Part shown: positions 8,678-17,032 of the stretch, one piece after another
How the letters are laid out: every line of letters starts with the position of its first letter
Numbering within the stretch: the stretch's first letter is position 1
Assembly: GCA_945787845.1 (NCBI GenBank)
Contig: CALZJH010000001.1
Span: 293,876-357,875 of the forward strand
DNA length: 64,000 nucleotides
Source of the DNA: an uncultured Woeseiaceae bacterium
GTDB lineage: Bacteria; Pseudomonadota; Gammaproteobacteria; Steroidobacterales; Woeseiaceae
Reading direction: 5' to 3'
Translations under genes and position numbers: made by a program
The notes under the pieces: model-generated
What the model was told of the DNA's origin: nothing
Database searches by the model: none
Seen by the model: only the letters and a program-made list of their open reading frames with translations

Positions 8678-9541
8678 TTAGCGGGCCGGCTCCAGCCTGA
8701 ATTCAATGCGCCGGTTCTGGCCGCGGCCGTAGCGCGTTGCGTTGTCGGCGATGGGCTGAGTCGAGCCGGCACCGGCGACGACCAGTCTGCGCGCATCGAT
8801 GCCGCGCTTCTCGAGATGGCTTGCTACGGCCTGCGCGCGTGCGAGGCTGAGCTGCCTGTTCCAGGCTTCGCTGCCCGACGAATCAGAATGTCCGGTGATT
8901 GAAACCCTTGAGTCACGGCAAGCGTCCGCCAATGCGATGATGCGGTCGAGAACTGGATACGCCGAGGCCCGCATCTCGGTACCTGACTCCTCGAACGCCA
9001 CGGGGCCCGGCTTGATCCTCGAGAACTGTTGTTGGCAGAGTGCGGTGGCCGACAGGCTCGTATCGACTTCCATGAGCTCGATATCGATGTCCGTTGCTGC
9101 GGGGAGGATAGCGCGCAATGCCGGCAAACGGCTTTCGATAACAGACTTGTCACCGACGATGGCCTTGACCTGAAGTTCGCCCTGTTCGAGGCGGGCGCTT
9201 GGGGAGGTCGTTGTCGCAAGCAGGGCCAGCAGTTCGACGGTCGCTTCGTCCCACCACTCGGGAACGACACCGAGGGGGCGGTACTCGAATCGCAGCGCCT
9301 GCTGCGGAAAGTGCTGCGCGGCAGCGCGCTTGAGCCGCTGTTCGTGATGTTGTGACGACGTGTGCCCGGACAGCTTGAGGTTGGCGCGATACGCGGTGAC
9401 ACCAAATGCCGCCGGATCGATGGCCGAATAGCCAGGTGTTCGTTCGGGCCTGGAATCGTTGCGGCCCGATTGCATTGGCAACGACCAGACGGTCCCGAAA
9501 AGCAGGAGCATGATGGCAGTGATGTTGCGCGGATTGCGCAC
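8678..9541 (-). CDS. OmpA-family protein with BON-like N-terminal region
   Basis: 287 residues. A hydrophobic segment at 7-23 is a signal peptide or anchor. Residues about 45-165 contain one or two BON-like alpha/beta repeats. Residues 190-287 form an OmpA/MotB peptidoglycan-binding domain (ITGHSDSSGSEAWN and LSLARAQAVASHLEKRGI, ending GRGQNRRIEFRL). It should tie the envelope to peptidoglycan. It lies 5 bp downstream of the coiled-coil/HhH gene in the same direction and is probably co-transcribed with it. Overall layout resembles ArfA-type BON-OmpA proteins; no gene symbol is justified. Confidence 0.82.
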   Translation of the reverse strand: MRNPRNITAIMLLLFGTVWSLPMQSGRNDSRPERTPGYSAIDPAAFGVTAYRANLKLSGHTSSQHHEQRLKRAAAQHFPQQALRFEYRPLGVVPEWWDEATVELLALLATTTSPSARLEQGELQVKAIVGDKSVIESRLPALRAILPAATDIDIELMEVDTSLSATALCQQQFSRIKPGPVAFEESGTEMRASAYPVLDRIIALADACRDSRVSITGHSDSSGSEAWNRQLSLARAQAVASHLEKRGIDARRLVVAGAGSTQPIADNATRYGRGQNRRIEFRLEPAR

Positions 9542-9546
9542 GAGAA

Positions 9547-10506
9547 TCAGGCGATGACCGCCTGATCGCGCAGTTCACGAGCTTGCCCGATCCAGTCCTC
9601 CCGGTAAATTCGGGTGCGGAATCCTTTCAGGCGCCGGGCAACACGATCAATGTCGTATTCGCTCATGTCGGCGATCTGCCGAAAACTGACGATGCCCATC
9701 TCATTGAGCGTCTTTTCGATCGCCGGGCCGACACCTTTGATCCTTTGCAGATCATCGCGCCGGTCATGCCCGTCGGCTTCGGGCTCGGCTTCGGGCTCGG
9801 GCCGGTAGCCATCGACATTGTCATCCGCCTCCGGCTCCGATGTCCCGGTATCTTCGTCGTTGGAAGCGTCCAGACCGTCGGTGAGATTTTCGGGGTCCGT
9901 GACCGGTTCAATGCGCGTCGAATTTTCGAACACCTGTGACTGCAGGCTTTCGAGCTCACGAATCCGCTCGCGCGCATCCTCGAGCGCGGCCTCAAGCTGC
10001 TCCGCCTCCTCGTTGCGTGCGCGAAAGCGCTCGATGAGCGGCGGCAGCCGGTTCTGCCAGTTTTCCAGGTCCTGGGTGAGCTGCTCTATGCGCGCGTCCT
10101 TCTGGCGAAGAAGGTCATCGGTCGAGCTACGGGCCGCCATGTCGGACTGCAGCTGATCGCGCTCACTAACTGCAACCTCCAGGTTGCTGCGGATGTCCTT
10201 GATCTCACGTTGCAGCTCATCGCGACGGCTATAAGCCTCTTGAACTGCAATAGACAGTTCCTTCGCGCGGTTCTTTGCGTCGTTATGAGAGGCCTGGAAC
10301 TGGCTCACCTGTTCCATGAGTCCTTTATTCTGGTCGATAAGCCGGTCGCCTTCCCGGCGCTGAGCATTGATCTGCTCCTGCCAGCCGGCGCTGACAGCAG
10401 CCTTTTCCTGCTTCGCACGCTTACCGCGAAGAACCCAGCCTGCGATCGCACCGACGACTGCTGTGGCGACCATGAGGGCGATGTGAATGGCGCTTAGCTC
10501 GGGCAT
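9547..10506 (-). CDS. Membrane-anchored coiled-coil protein with C-terminal helix-hairpin-helix domain
   Basis: 319 residues. A single N-terminal membrane helix (about 7-26) is followed by a basic stop-transfer segment (RGKRAKQEK). A long Glu/Gln/Arg-rich coiled coil spans about 40-190, then an acidic Glu-Pro-Ala linker (about 200-250, EPEAEPEAD). The end is an HhH/H3TH-like domain (RIKGVGPAIEKTLNEMGI, then FRQIADMSEYDIDRVAR). Such HhH motifs usually bind DNA backbone or act as protein modules. The order anchor, coiled coil, acidic spacer, HhH suggests a cytoplasmic arm reaching from the membrane toward nucleic acid. Specific function unknown. Confidence 0.8.
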   Translation of the reverse strand: MPELSAIHIALMVATAVVGAIAGWVLRGKRAKQEKAAVSAGWQEQINAQRREGDRLIDQNKGLMEQVSQFQASHNDAKNRAKELSIAVQEAYSRRDELQREIKDIRSNLEVAVSERDQLQSDMAARSSTDDLLRQKDARIEQLTQDLENWQNRLPPLIERFRARNEEAEQLEAALEDARERIRELESLQSQVFENSTRIEPVTDPENLTDGLDASNDEDTGTSEPEADDNVDGYRPEPEAEPEADGHDRRDDLQRIKGVGPAIEKTLNEMGIVSFRQIADMSEYDIDRVARRLKGFRTRIYREDWIGQARELRDQAVIA

Positions 10507-10587
10507 AGGCTGATAGAATCACCGTGGACTACATAAGATCATAATTTTACAGCAGTATTCACAAGTCTATCCACCCCGGACCCCTTA

Positions 10588-11220
10588 ATGAGCCAACATC
10601 CTGTTAGCGAAAGACTGTTTATCGACGGTCCGGCCGGTCGGCTGGAAGCCATGGTCGAGCGTCCGGGTGAGGGTGCGCTTGAAGGGTGCGCGGTGGTTTG
10701 CCACCCGCATCCGCAGCACGGCGGTACGATGCACAACAAGGTCGCACATACGCTGGCGCGCGCCTTCGTGCGCAGCGGGTATGAGGTTCTGCGTTTTAAT
10801 TTTCGCGGCACGGAAGCCAGTGAAGGCGACTACGACGAAGGCGTTGGTGAGCTGGACGATGCGCTGACGGCGATCGAATGGATGCGCTCGCGGCACGCCT
10901 CTTACCCCTTGTGGCTCGCCGGTTTTTCGTTTGGTGCTGCCATCGCCATTAAGGCAGCGGTAGCGACACATGTCGATGGACTCATCAGCGTGGCGCCGGC
11001 GATCAGCCGTTTCGCGCAGGGCCTCTCGTCTCAGCCGCAGTGCCCGTGGTTAATCATCCAGGGCGATGAGGACGAACTCGTCGACATCGAAGAAACGGTC
11101 GAGTGGGTGGACTCGCTGGAGCCCGGACCAGAGTTACTGGTCATTCCGCAGGGCGAGCATTTTTTTCATGGCCGCCTCGGCGAGTTGCGGCGAGCCGTCA
11201 TGGAATTTGTCGCAGAATAA
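10588..11220 (+). CDS. Alpha/beta hydrolase (COG2945-type)
   Basis: 210 residues. It is a compact alpha/beta-hydrolase with the oxyanion-region motif CHPHPQHGGTMHNK and the nucleophile elbow GFSFG (Ser114). The likely acid is in GDEDELVD near 157 and the His is in GEHFFHG near 190. There is no signal peptide or lid domain. Proteins of this group are annotated as hydrolases of unknown substrate. The ATG at 10588 follows the divergent HhH gene by 81 bp. A bidirectional terminator follows the stop. Confidence 0.85.
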   Translation: MSQHPVSERLFIDGPAGRLEAMVERPGEGALEGCAVVCHPHPQHGGTMHNKVAHTLARAFVRSGYEVLRFNFRGTEASEGDYDEGVGELDDALTAIEWMRSRHASYPLWLAGFSFGAAIAIKAAVATHVDGLISVAPAISRFAQGLSSQPQCPWLIIQGDEDELVDIEETVEWVDSLEPGPELLVIPQGEHFFHGRLGELRRAVMEFVAE

Positions 11221-11250
11221 AAAAAGGCCGGGCAATGCCCGGCCTTTCGA
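11219..11250. terminator. Bidirectional factor-independent terminator
   Basis: A run of A residues, a GGCCGGGC-AAT-GCCCGGCC hairpin (11226-11244) and a short T tract lie between the convergent hydrolase and HU-family genes. The A run can serve as the T tract for the leftward transcript. Confidence 0.88.
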
Positions 11251-11268
11251 GGTCAGTCGGATGACCGC

Positions 11269-11589
11269 TCAGACCATGTCCTTGAGACCTTTCAGGGCAG
11301 TGACCTTGACAACTTTCGTTGCGGGCTTGGCCTTGAACATCATCTCTTCGCCCGTAAACGGGTTGACACCCTTGCGAGCTTTGCGAGCCGGCTTCTTCAC
11401 GACACGCATTTTCAGAAGACCAGGGATGGAGAACATGCCCGGCGCGCCACGACCGCCAAGGTTCTTCTTGATCTGGCCGTTGAGTGATTCGAATACGGCT
11501 GCAATGTCCTTGCGAGTCAGGCCGGTGTCGTCAACGATCTTCGCGTAAATTTCAGACTTGGTAGGTGGCTTTTTGGTGTTCGCTGCCAT
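11269..11589 (-). CDS. HU-family DNA-binding protein, extended variant
   Basis: 106 residues, somewhat longer than classical 90-residue HU. The N-terminal helices (KSEIYAKIVDDTGLTRKDIAAVFES) and the beta-arm region are recognisable. The usual GFGTF signature is replaced by a Gly/Pro-rich segment (GGRGAPGMFSIPGL) followed by KKPARKARKGVNPFTGEE. It ends with Lys/Val repeats. It belongs to the HU/IHF superfamily and should bend and package DNA. AGGAG lies 11 bp before the ATG. It stands alone between two terminators, with an AT-rich upstream region that fits a strong promoter. Confidence 0.88.
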   Translation of the reverse strand: MAANTKKPPTKSEIYAKIVDDTGLTRKDIAAVFESLNGQIKKNLGGRGAPGMFSIPGLLKMRVVKKPARKARKGVNPFTGEEMMFKAKPATKVVKVTALKGLKDMV

Positions 11590-11728
11590 GAAAAACTAAC
11601 TCCTAAAAAAAGACGAAACGGGCATTCACCCGCTATGAAAGCGCAGCGACGATAACACTTTTTTTCAGGCCGCGTAAGCACAAAAAGGCCTTTTTTTTAA
11701 GCTTTTTTTGCTGTAGCGTGTGGGTACG

Positions 11729-11756
11729 AAAAACGGGCCCGAGAGGGCCCGTTTTG
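11729..11756 (-). terminator. Factor-independent terminator of the DUF4426 gene
   Basis: ACGGGCCC-GAGA-GGGCCCGT forms an 8-bp GC stem with a tetraloop, flanked by A and T runs on both sides. It lies 24 bp past the end of the leftward DUF4426 gene. Confidence 0.88.
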
Positions 11757-11780
11757 GTTTGCCTGCAGACAATCGTTATT

Positions 11781-12266
11781 TTACGAGTCGGTGTAGAACT
11801 GTCGCTTGAAGCGCACGTCGGATTTCTGGCTCGATCCTTCCGGGGTTACGCTGATATCGAACACCAGGGTCTCTCGATTTGCGACTGGTGTTTCCCCGAT
11901 GTAGTAGATCGCGACGACATCGCCGGGCTCTTCTATCTTGCGCATCGTAACGCTCTTGAGCTGCCCGGTCAGATTGACCGTCTTGACCGACACAACGCCC
12001 GTCACGGGCATGTCGTCGGCTTTCCTGATGATGGAGACGTTCAGCATTGCACGATTCTTGCTACGCACAATGTTGTAAGCCCTCGCAACTTCGGGTGTCA
12101 GTTGGTCGGTTGATTGCGCGCTGAAGTGCACGACGTAGTCACCGATGTCGGCGGAGGTTGCCCCGGCAGGCTGTGCCTCGGGCACGTCCGCAGAGTCGCC
12201 GGTTCCGCCGCATGCCGTGACAAGCGCAAGCAGCGAAAAAGAGATCAGAGTTCTCGCCAATGTCAT
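11781..12266 (-). CDS. DUF4426-type lipoprotein
   Basis: 161 residues. The signal sequence ends in a lipobox, LVTAC (Cys19). After a short Ala/Pro linker comes one DUF4426-like domain: YVVHFSAQSTDQLTPEVARAY in outline, then the characteristic RSKNRAMLNVSI segment. The function of this family is unknown. It commonly accompanies yggT, proC and yggS in gammaproteobacteria, as here. GAGGGGGTGG before the ATG is a good ribosome binding site. The gene has its own terminator. Confidence 0.83.
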   Translation of the reverse strand: MTLARTLISFSLLALVTACGGTGDSADVPEAQPAGATSADIGDYVVHFSAQSTDQLTPEVARAYNIVRSKNRAMLNVSIIRKADDMPVTGVVSVKTVNLTGQLKSVTMRKIEEPGDVVAIYYIGETPVANRETLVFDISVTPEGSSQKSDVRFKRQFYTDS

Positions 12267-12386
12267 GAAACCACCCCCTCTTTTTTGTAAGTCACTATAA
12301 ACTATTCACGGCGACTTTGACGAAAAACCGCCGGTTTTGTAGCGTTCTGCCGCGCAAGCGACTGATACTGCTGGGCGGGGCGGGGA

Positions 12387-12947
12387 TTAGATCGGTAGCG
12401 GTTTGAACCCGGCAACAACGATTGTCACTGCCGTGATCAGGATGATTGCGGCCAGGGGCGACAGATCCAGCCCCCCGAGCGAAGGGATAATACGGCGGAA
12501 CGGCGCCAGTACCCGATCCGTCAGCGTATGGATGATGGCCGTCGCCGGATTGTAGCCCCCGGGCGCGATCCAGCTGAGGATGACGCGGATAATGATGGCG
12601 AATACAAACAGTCGCAGCGTCAGGAGCACGAGGTCAACAACGGCGGTCACAGCAATCTCCACGAAGCCGGCGCTCTGCCCGTAGATAAAAAGTATCACCA
12701 GGATCAACAGGTACTGGATGATATAGGCGACGAGGACGGTGGCTGTATCGACGCGCCCGAAAGGTGGAATGACGCGACGTAACGGCACGATCACGGGCGA
12801 GGTGATTTTGAGAATCGCCTGCGCGATGGGGTTGCGAAAATCCGCGCCGAGCCAGGGGAGCAGCAGCCTCAGGAGCAGCACGAACAGGTAAAGCTGTGCT
12901 ACTGCGTTAATGATGAATACGAGTGCGGCGGTAAGGTTGCTCGGCAT
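12387..12947 (-). CDS. yggT: YggT-family integral membrane protein
   Basis: 186 residues, with two tandem YGGT repeats, each a pair of membrane helices carrying an Arg/Pro motif between them (ITSPVIVPLRRVIPP and RVLAPFRRIIPSLGGLDLSP). The family is linked to osmotic tolerance, cell division or cofactor assembly in different organisms, but the biochemical role is not settled. It follows proC in the same direction, separated by a palindromic block of about 206 bp. Confidence 0.9.
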   Translation of the reverse strand: MPSNLTAALVFIINAVAQLYLFVLLLRLLLPWLGADFRNPIAQAILKITSPVIVPLRRVIPPFGRVDTATVLVAYIIQYLLILVILFIYGQSAGFVEIAVTAVVDLVLLTLRLFVFAIIIRVILSWIAPGGYNPATAIIHTLTDRVLAPFRRIIPSLGGLDLSPLAAIILITAVTIVVAGFKPLPI

Positions 12948-12951
12948 GTTC

Positions 12952-13157
12952 AGTGTCCTGTCTTTCCGGTTTGCTGACTCTCAGAAAGCCTGCAACGCAG
13001 CAGTCGCGCATTGCAGGCTTTCCCTTCGGGCACTATTGGCAGCTTGTCCTGCCGCGTTGCGGTCGCTTGAAGTAGCCCGCTAATCCTGCACTCCCGCGCC
13101 TCGCAGGACAAGCTGCCAATATCGCTGAGAGCCAACAAACCGGACAGACAGGACACT
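12952..13157. repeat. Nested inverted-repeat block between yggT and proC
   Basis: Outer arms of 33 bp (12952-12984 and 13125-13157) match as inverted copies at 30 of 33 positions. Inside, 12985-12995 pairs perfectly with 13011-13021 (an 11-bp stem starting AAAGCCTGCAA). 13034-13052 pairs perfectly with 13103-13121 (a 19-bp stem, TATTGGCAGCTTGTCCTGC). The whole can fold as a branched cruciform or, if transcribed with proC-yggT, as a multi-branched RNA. The right outer arm overlaps the proC stop codon by 2 bp. No transposase is seen. A MITE/REP-like element or a structured intercistronic RNA are both possible. Confidence 0.85.
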
Positions 13158-13995
13158 AGTCCTTTCCGTCTTCGTGTGCCTGGTTGGCCAGATCGACGGC
13201 GCGGTCACGTGCAGCGACTACCGCGGCACTGAATATATCCCTGAAGTCCGTGTTGTCGAGAAGGTCGAAAGCCGCGGCTGTGGTGCCGCCTGGCGACCGA
13301 ACGCGCGCAATCAGCGCGTCCATGGTCTCGCCGGACTGTTCGGCCATCTCGCCGGCGCCGCGTGCCGTCTCAAGGACCAGCGCCAGCGCGTCTTCATAGC
13401 TCAGGCCGAGGTCAACCGCGACCTTCACAAGCATGTCCACGAGCAGGTAGAAGTACGCGGGGCCGGTACCCGAGACGGCGGTCACCGTATCGATGTCGTC
13501 TTCGCTTGCAACGCGGACGACCGGACCGGTCGTCGAGATGATGTTGGTTGCAGCACGTCGCTGATACTTGCTGGTGTGCTCGTTGGCGAACAGGCCGGAG
13601 ATGCCGAGCCGCAGCAATGCCGGCTGATTCGGCATAACCCGGACGACGGGCAATTCGCCGCCGAGCCAGTTCTCGATGTCGCCGGCGCGCACGCCTGCGG
13701 CGATCGAAATGATCAAAGGCCTGGTTTGCTGCACGAGCGCGGCGAGCGGCTTGCAGACGTTGCACAATATCTGGGGCTTGACCGCAAGGACAATGCATTC
13801 GGCTTGGCGAACCGCGTCTTCATTGGCTGCGAAGATCGTCGCACCGGGCAGTTCCTGCGCGAGTGTTTCACGATGCTCCGCCAACGGTTCCGAGATGAGA
13901 ATATGATGCGGCTCGTAGCCCGCCGACAGCATGCCGCCTGCGAGCGCGCGCGTCATGTTGCCGCCACCAACGTATGCCACTTTTCCGTAGTCCAT
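13156..13995 (-). CDS. proC: Pyrroline-5-carboxylate reductase
   Basis: 279 residues, normal length. It catalyses the last step of proline synthesis, NAD(P)H reduction of pyrroline-5-carboxylate. The dinucleotide-binding GGGNMTRALAGG is at the start and the catalytic region contains VSGTGPAYFY. The C-terminal helical dimer region has a VRSPGGTTAAAFDLL stretch (about 230-245), the P5CR signature. It lies directly downstream of yggS with no gap (the stop codon of yggS abuts its start). Confidence 0.95.
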   Translation of the reverse strand: MDYGKVAYVGGGNMTRALAGGMLSAGYEPHHILISEPLAEHRETLAQELPGATIFAANEDAVRQAECIVLAVKPQILCNVCKPLAALVQQTRPLIISIAAGVRAGDIENWLGGELPVVRVMPNQPALLRLGISGLFANEHTSKYQRRAATNIISTTGPVVRVASEDDIDTVTAVSGTGPAYFYLLVDMLVKVAVDLGLSYEDALALVLETARGAGEMAEQSGETMDALIARVRSPGGTTAAAFDLLDNTDFRDIFSAAVVAARDRAVDLANQAHEDGKD

Positions 13996-14691
13996 TTAGC
14001 CTGCCTTTCCGTTCCGTGCGCCGAAGAGCGCTGTGCCGATTCTCACTATCGTAGCGTACTCGAAAATAGCGGCGCGATAGTCGGCCGTCATTCCCATCGA
14101 CAGCGTATCCATCTCGACGCCCGCTTGCCTGACCCGGTCTCTCAGTTCGCGAAGCTGGGCGAAGGGCCTGCGCTGGTCCTCGAAGTCATCGCGTATGGCC
14201 GGCAGGCACATCAATCCGCGCAAGCGCAGGCCGGGCAATTCGGCGCAGGCAGCGGCGAGTTCCGGCACCGCGGCCGGCGATGCACCCGATTTGGAGTCCT
14301 CATCGTCGACGTTGACCTGCAGGCATACGTTCAGCGGGGGCAGGTCGTCAGGGCGCTGCTGTGACAGGCGCCGGGCCGTCTTAAGCTTGTCGATTGTGTG
14401 CACCCAGTCAAAGTATTCGGCGACGATGCGTGTTTTATTGCTCTGGAGGTGCCCGATGAAGTGCCAGGTCAGGTCGAGATCGGCCAGGGCCTCGATCTTC
14501 GCGACACCTTCCTGGACGAAGTTTTCGCCGAAATCACGCTGCCCGCAGGCAGCCATTTCACGAATCTTCTCCACGGGCTGTTTCTTGCTGACCGCGAGCA
14601 AGCGGACGCCGGCCGGGTCGCGGCCGGCCTCGGTTGCCGCGGAGTGCAGCAAATCGCTGACTATCCTTAAGTTTTCCGTGACTCCAATCAC
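13996..14691 (-). CDS. yggS: PLP homeostasis protein YggS (PLPBP family)
   Basis: 231 residues from a GTG. It is a TIM-barrel PLP-binding protein without enzymatic activity that buffers pyridoxal phosphate. The Lys that carries PLP lies in LLAVSKKQP (about 32-40). FGENFVQE, WHFIGHLQSNK, LSMGMTADY and VRIGTALFG are standard family motifs. It is first in the leftward yggS-proC-yggT group and divergent from pilT across 84 bp. Confidence 0.93.
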   Translation of the reverse strand: MIGVTENLRIVSDLLHSAATEAGRDPAGVRLLAVSKKQPVEKIREMAACGQRDFGENFVQEGVAKIEALADLDLTWHFIGHLQSNKTRIVAEYFDWVHTIDKLKTARRLSQQRPDDLPPLNVCLQVNVDDEDSKSGASPAAVPELAAACAELPGLRLRGLMCLPAIRDDFEDQRRPFAQLRELRDRVRQAGVEMDTLSMGMTADYRAAIFEYATIVRIGTALFGARNGKAG

Positions 14692-14775
14692 GTTTTAGTC
14701 CGTTTGCTTCGTTATACTAGGCTTTAATCTGCTCCGGGTTATGGTAAGTCCGGGGCTCATCCAAGAGGGAGAAAT

Positions 14776-15816
14776 ATGGCCGTCGACGTTGCCCAGCTAT
14801 TGTCGTTCACGGTGAAGAACAACGCTTCTGACCTGCACCTGTCCGGTGGGGTGCCGCCCATGATTCGCGTCGATGGCGACATCAAGCGCGTCAACATGCC
14901 CGCGCTGACCCACAAAGACGTCAATAGCATGGTGTACGACATCATGAATGACAAGCAGCGTAAGGACTATGAAGAGTTCCTTGAGACTGACTTCTCCTTC
15001 GAGATTCCGAAGCTGGCACGTTTTCGTGTCAACGCGTTCAACCAGAATCGTGGGTCGGCAGCTGTTTTTCGTACCATCCCCTCCGAAATCCTGACGCTCG
15101 ATGATCTGGGCGCGCCGTCCATTTTCAAGGATCTGGCGATGCACCCAAGGGGCATCGTGCTGGTCACCGGACCGACCGGTTCGGGTAAGAGTACGACCCT
15201 CGCGGCCATGGTCGACTACATTAACGAGAACAAGCCCGATCACATCCTGACCATTGAGGATCCAATCGAATTCGTGCACGAGTCCAAGAAGTCGCTGGTC
15301 AACCAGCGAGAAGTTCATCGTGACACGCTCGGCTTTAACGAAGCACTGCGATCGGCGCTGCGTGAGGACCCCGATATTATCCTGGTTGGTGAGCTGCGTG
15401 ACCTCGAGACGATTCGTCTCGCGCTGACCGCAGCCGAAACCGGGCACCTGGTATTCGGGACGCTGCATACGAGTTCCGCGTCCAAGACGATCGACCGTAT
15501 CGTTGACGTGTTCCCGGCCGCCGAAAAAGAAATGGTTCGTGCCATGTTGTCGGAGTCACTCCGAGCGGTTATTTCGCAGACGCTGCTAAAGAGAATCGGC
15601 GGCGGCCGCATCGCGGCGCATGAAATCATGGTCGGTACTCCCGCCATTCGTAACCTGATCCGTGAGGGCAAGATCGCCCAGATGTATTCGGCGATCCAGA
15701 CGGGCCAGGGATCTGGCATGCAGACGCTCGACCAGAACCTGGCCGAGCTGATGACCAAGGGCCTGATCAACAAGGAAGAGGCGCGCTTCAGGGCCGTCAA
15801 CAAGGAAAATTTCTAA
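14776..15816 (+). CDS. pilT: Type IV pilus retraction ATPase PilT
   Basis: 346 residues. It is a hexameric cytoplasmic ATPase that powers pilus depolymerisation in twitching motility. Visible are the N-terminal ASDLHLSGG, Walker A GPTGSGKST near 132, the EDPIEFVH Asp box, Walker B IILVGELRD and the His box GHLVFGTLHTSSA. The C-terminal AIRNLIREGKIAQMYS is the PilT retraction hallmark. GAGGGAG lies 7 bp before the ATG. TATACT at 14713-14718 is a possible -10 box. Confidence 0.96.
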   Translation: MAVDVAQLLSFTVKNNASDLHLSGGVPPMIRVDGDIKRVNMPALTHKDVNSMVYDIMNDKQRKDYEEFLETDFSFEIPKLARFRVNAFNQNRGSAAVFRTIPSEILTLDDLGAPSIFKDLAMHPRGIVLVTGPTGSGKSTTLAAMVDYINENKPDHILTIEDPIEFVHESKKSLVNQREVHRDTLGFNEALRSALREDPDIILVGELRDLETIRLALTAAETGHLVFGTLHTSSASKTIDRIVDVFPAAEKEMVRAMLSESLRAVISQTLLKRIGGGRIAAHEIMVGTPAIRNLIREGKIAQMYSAIQTGQGSGMQTLDQNLAELMTKGLINKEEARFRAVNKENF

Positions 15817-15854
15817 AAGGCGGCGCGTGCGCGGCCTGATCGGAGACAGAAAAG

Positions 15855-17012
15855 ATGGAACGCGAACAAGCGGTACGACTAACCCAGAATCTATTGCGCA
15901 AGATGGTCGAGCGCGAAGGCTCGGACCTGTTTCTGACCGCCGGCTTTCCGCCCGCCATCAAGGTCGACGGAACGATCCATAAAGCGACGGACACGCCGTT
16001 GTCGCCGGACCAGGCCGCGATGATGGTGCGGTCGATCATGAATGACAAACAGATCAAGGAATTTGACGCGACCAAGGAATGTAATTTCGCCATTGCTCCG
16101 CAAGGCATCGGTCGCTTCCGTGTCAGTGCGTTCATTCAACAGGGCATGGTTGGCGCCGTGCTGCGAACCATCACCACCGAAATTCCCACGCTCGAGGACC
16201 TTGAGCTGCCGCCGATCCTTAAAGACGTCGTCATGAACAAGCGCGGCCTTTGTATCATCGTGGGCGGCACGGGTTCGGGTAAGTCGACAACGCTCGCGGC
16301 GATGATCGGTCATCGCAACGAGAATTCGCGTGGTCATATCGTCTCGATCGAGGACCCGGTCGAGTACGTGCATCCGCACAAAGGCTGCGTCATTACGCAG
16401 CGCGAAGTCGGTGTGGATACCGAGACCTGGCACGCGGCCCTCAAGAACACGTTGCGGCAGGCGCCCGACGTTATCCTGATCGGTGAGATTCGCGACAGGG
16501 AGACGATGGAGTACGGTATCCAGTTCGCCGAAACCGGTCACCTGTGCCTCGCGACGCTACACGCCAACAGCGCCAACCAGGCGCTCGACAGAATTATCAA
16601 CTTCTTCCCGGAAGAACGGCGCCAGCAATTGCTCATGGACCTGTCACTAAACACCAAGGCGTTTGTCTCGCAACGGTTGATCCCACGTGAAGGCGGCATC
16701 GGGCGTATCGCGGCAATGGAAATCCTGCTCAATACGCCGCTGATCTCGGACCTCATCTTCAAAGGCGAGGTTGGGCAGATCAAGGAGATCATGGCCAAGT
16801 CCACGCGCCTCGGCATGCAGACGTTTGATCAGGCCCTGTTCAGCTTGTACGAGAGCGGGACAATTACCTACGAAGAGGCCATGCGCAACGCCGATTCGAA
16901 GAACGAGCTGCGCCTGCGTATCAAGCTTGAAAGCAAGCGCGACTCCACGGCTGCCGACCAGCAGTCCGAAAGCCTGCACATCATGGAAGAGGACACGGCT
17001 CAGACCTTCTGA
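15855..17012 (+). CDS. pilU: PilT/PilU-type pilus retraction ATPase
   Basis: 385 residues, 38 bp after pilT. Walker A (GGTGSGKST) is near 137. The Asp box (EDPVEYVHP), Walker B (ILIGEIRD) and His box (GHLCLATLHANSA) are intact. Replacement of the PilT-specific AIRNLIREGK by LISDLIFKGEVGQIKE, together with the long acidic C-terminal tail, marks it as PilU. PilU acts with PilT as an accessory motor in forceful retraction. Confidence 0.92.
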   Translation: MEREQAVRLTQNLLRKMVEREGSDLFLTAGFPPAIKVDGTIHKATDTPLSPDQAAMMVRSIMNDKQIKEFDATKECNFAIAPQGIGRFRVSAFIQQGMVGAVLRTITTEIPTLEDLELPPILKDVVMNKRGLCIIVGGTGSGKSTTLAAMIGHRNENSRGHIVSIEDPVEYVHPHKGCVITQREVGVDTETWHAALKNTLRQAPDVILIGEIRDRETMEYGIQFAETGHLCLATLHANSANQALDRIINFFPEERRQQLLMDLSLNTKAFVSQRLIPREGGIGRIAAMEILLNTPLISDLIFKGEVGQIKEIMAKSTRLGMQTFDQALFSLYESGTITYEEAMRNADSKNELRLRIKLESKRDSTAADQQSESLHIMEEDTAQTF

Positions 17013-17032
17013 GCACAAGGGATTACGCGCAG

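Noticed and set aside
13174..14364. Long plus-strand ORF opposite proC and yggS
   Set aside because: Shadow of two clear enzymes on the other strand; the composition (Arg/Gln/His-rich) is that of antisense frames in GC-rich DNA.
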